Positions 31,289 to 32,723 of a DNA stretch of 32,723 nt are shown piece after piece (the stretch's first letter is position 1; every line of letters starts with the position of its first letter). A program made the position numbers and the translations under genes. The notes under the pieces are model-generated. The model saw only the letters and a program-made list of their open reading frames with translations. It was not told the DNA's origin and did no database searches. Origin of the DNA: Clostridiales bacterium UBA1763 (lineage in GTDB: Bacteria; Bacillota; Clostridia; Oscillospirales; Oscillospiraceae); the NCBI GenBank assembly GCA_002314685.1, contig DCHB01000036.1, positions 1-32,723 on the forward strand, read 5' to 3'.

Positions 31289-31321
31289 AGTAATGAATTA
31301 GTGTAATAAAGAGGCACCGAT

Positions 31322-32641
31322 ATGGATAACAACAGAGAAATGAAATACGCGCAGGAGCTGTCAAAGCTCATACAGACTGAAACAATTTCAATCTGGGGTG
31401 TGAAAACCGATGAAAAGTTTGAGAAATTTCGTAATGTAATGTACGAAATGTTCCCCAGTCTTTTCGCTGTCACACAGACCGAAAGCTTTGACGGAAGCCT
31501 GCTTATAAAATGGAAGGGCAAAACCGAGCAGAAGCCGCTTATGCTGATGAGTCATCACGATGTCGTTGAGGCGGGCGGCAAATGGCAGCACGAGCCCTTC
31601 TCGGGCGATATATGCGACGGCAGAGTATGGGGCAGAGGCACGGTTGATACAAAATGCAGTCTGTGGGCTATGCTCCGTGCCGCGGATGAGCTTGCCGCCG
31701 AGGGCTTTGTGCCGTCGAGAGATGTGTATTTCGAGTCGGCTTGCACCGAAGAGGTCGAGGGTACGGGCGCGGATATGATAAGCACCGAGCTGAAAAACAG
31801 AGGCATCGAGTTTTTCATGACACTCGATGAGGGCGGCATGATAATGTATGACCCGATCGGCGGTGCAGACAGTTATTTTGCGATGATAGGTGTCGGAGAA
31901 AAGGGCTGTGCCGACCTCAAATTCATTGCCCGTTCAAACGGCGGACACGCCTCAACCCCCGGCAAAAATACGCCGCTTGTGCGCCTCGGCAAATTCATGG
32001 CGGCGGCTGAAAAGGCGGATTTATTCGATGTCGAGCTTTCGCCGACTGTCGTTGAAATGCTCAGAAGAATGGCACCCTCAATGGGTGGCGCACTTGGTGT
32101 GGTGCTAAAAAATGCGGGCAGGCTCAAGCCCTTGCTTTGCAAGGTCATGCCGAAGGTATCCCCCATGGCGGGTGCGATGCTGAAAACAACGCTTGCATTC
32201 ACAATGGCGGGCGGCGCAGAGGGAACGAATGTTTTGCCGCAGGAGGCATTCGTTGTCGGAAATATGCGCTTTTCGCATCATCAGGGCGGCGCAGACAGTA
32301 TAAAGAAGGTTGCTGAGCTTGCGGCAAAGTTTGATATTGAAACAGTAGTGCTCGACCCGGGCTTGGAGTCGCATATAAGCGATTTCAACAGTGAGGGCTT
32401 CAAGCTTGTCGAAAAAGCGGTGAACGCCGTATTCCCGAATGTTATTCCCACGCCGTATATTATGACGGGTGCAAGTGACAGCCGCTATTTCTCCCGCGTC
32501 AGCGATTGCTGTATCCGCTTTGCTCCGTTCACAATCGACGCGCAGCAGCTAAGCAGTATCCACGGCATAGACGAAAACATAAGCATTGATACACTTGTCC
32601 CCGCGGTGGAGTTTTTCAAATATATAATCAGCGAGGTTTAA
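31322..32641 (+). CDS. M20 family metallopeptidase (carboxypeptidase/dipeptidase)
   Basis: A 439-residue zinc peptidase. Metal-ligand motifs appear in order: His in LMSHHDVVE, Asp in WGRGTVDTK, the Glu pair in ACTEEVEG, a later Asp in TLDEGG and the His in SSIHGIDENI. The lid domain region includes RSNGGHASTPGKNTP, whose His contacts the substrate carboxylate. The W-x4-F-x-G stretch (KWQHEPFSGDICDGRVWGRG, 20 residues) is typical of the CPS1/PepV-like branch, which cleaves dipeptides or N-acylated amino acids in the cytoplasm. The next gene starts one base after the stop codon and appears to encode a membrane protein, so peptide or amino acid uptake may be coupled. Confidence 0.92.
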   Translation: MDNNREMKYAQELSKLIQTETISIWGVKTDEKFEKFRNVMYEMFPSLFAVTQTESFDGSLLIKWKGKTEQKPLMLMSHHDVVEAGGKWQHEPFSGDICDGRVWGRGTVDTKCSLWAMLRAADELAAEGFVPSRDVYFESACTEEVEGTGADMISTELKNRGIEFFMTLDEGGMIMYDPIGGADSYFAMIGVGEKGCADLKFIARSNGGHASTPGKNTPLVRLGKFMAAAEKADLFDVELSPTVVEMLRRMAPSMGGALGVVLKNAGRLKPLLCKVMPKVSPMAGAMLKTTLAFTMAGGAEGTNVLPQEAFVVGNMRFSHHQGGADSIKKVAELAAKFDIETVVLDPGLESHISDFNSEGFKLVEKAVNAVFPNVIPTPYIMTGASDSRYFSRVSDCCIRFAPFTIDAQQLSSIHGIDENISIDTLVPAVEFFKYIISEV

Positions 32642-32642
32642 T

Positions 32643-32723
32643 ATGGATAAGTCAACAGAAAAAGAAGGCTTGAATGTATCGGTAAAATCGTTTGTAACGG
32701 CGATTTTGGTTATATTCATTCTG
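32643..32723 (+). CDS. Start of a membrane protein, cut by the window end
   Basis: Twenty-seven codons are visible, beginning MDKSTEKEGLNVSVKS and turning hydrophobic (FVTAILVIFIL) where the window stops. The start is one base after the peptidase stop codon, so the genes are co-transcribed. A charged head followed by a membrane helix fits a transporter such as the YfcC/AbgT type that often accompanies M20 peptidases. Too little is present to assign a family. Confidence 0.6.
   Translation, partial: MDKSTEKEGLNVSVKSFVTAILVIFIL

Overview
The window looks like chromosome from an anaerobic, Gram-positive gut-type Clostridia, probably the Oscillospiraceae/Ruminococcaceae side. This is inferred from the gene content: a 2-hydroxyacyl-CoA dehydratase family pair, an EFR1-type ferredoxin, a TnpV fragment, RsbV/RsbW-like proteins, a YtrA-type GntR/ABC operon and a fibronectin-repeat secreted protein. 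Signals are classical: GGAGG ribosome binding sites, several near-consensus TTGACA-17-TATAAT promoters and compact hairpin terminators. No rRNA, tRNA or CRISPR array was seen.

Region A (1-11.57 kb) reads as one redox island. Two regulators on the minus strand (GntR/FCD and TetR) precede a plus-strand operon encoding two 2-hydroxyacyl-CoA dehydratase-family subunits and a 60-residue membrane peptide. A second promoter then drives an EFR1 flavodoxin/ferredoxin, a cytoplasmic Mo/W-bisPGD oxidoreductase with a Ser at the probable metal-ligand position, and a multi-cluster Fe-S partner ending in a [FeFe]-hydrogenase-like domain that has lost its H-cluster motifs. A probable Moco-type riboswitch follows. 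Behind it lie an ECF S-component-like membrane protein, a membrane-anchored sulfite-oxidase-fold-like protein and an unusual kinase-MobA fusion. Together they suggest a cofactor-supply and reductase module of unknown substrate, coupled to low-potential chemistry.

Region B (11.57-12.5 kb) is a mobile-element scar: a TnpV gene and about 570 bp of structured, gene-free DNA. It coincides with a sharp change in sequence signature. By hand count, GATC occurs about 48 times in the first 11.5 kb, but only about 10 times in the last 20 kb, against a random expectation near 80.

Region C (12.5-32.7 kb) looks like host backbone. It holds a GNAT acetyltransferase, a nucleotidyltransferase-family protein, an NSS sodium symporter and an alpha/beta hydrolase. 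Next comes a partner-switching cluster: STAS, RsbW-like ATPase, RelA/SpoT-type HD hydrolase, STAS-kinase fusion and MATE-ATPase fusion. Then come a LysR regulator divergent from a CofE-like ligase, a zinc-ribbon membrane protein, a mosaic secreted FN3 protein, an HtrA-type protease, a GntR-ABC transporter operon, an M20 peptidase and the start of a membrane protein cut by the window edge.
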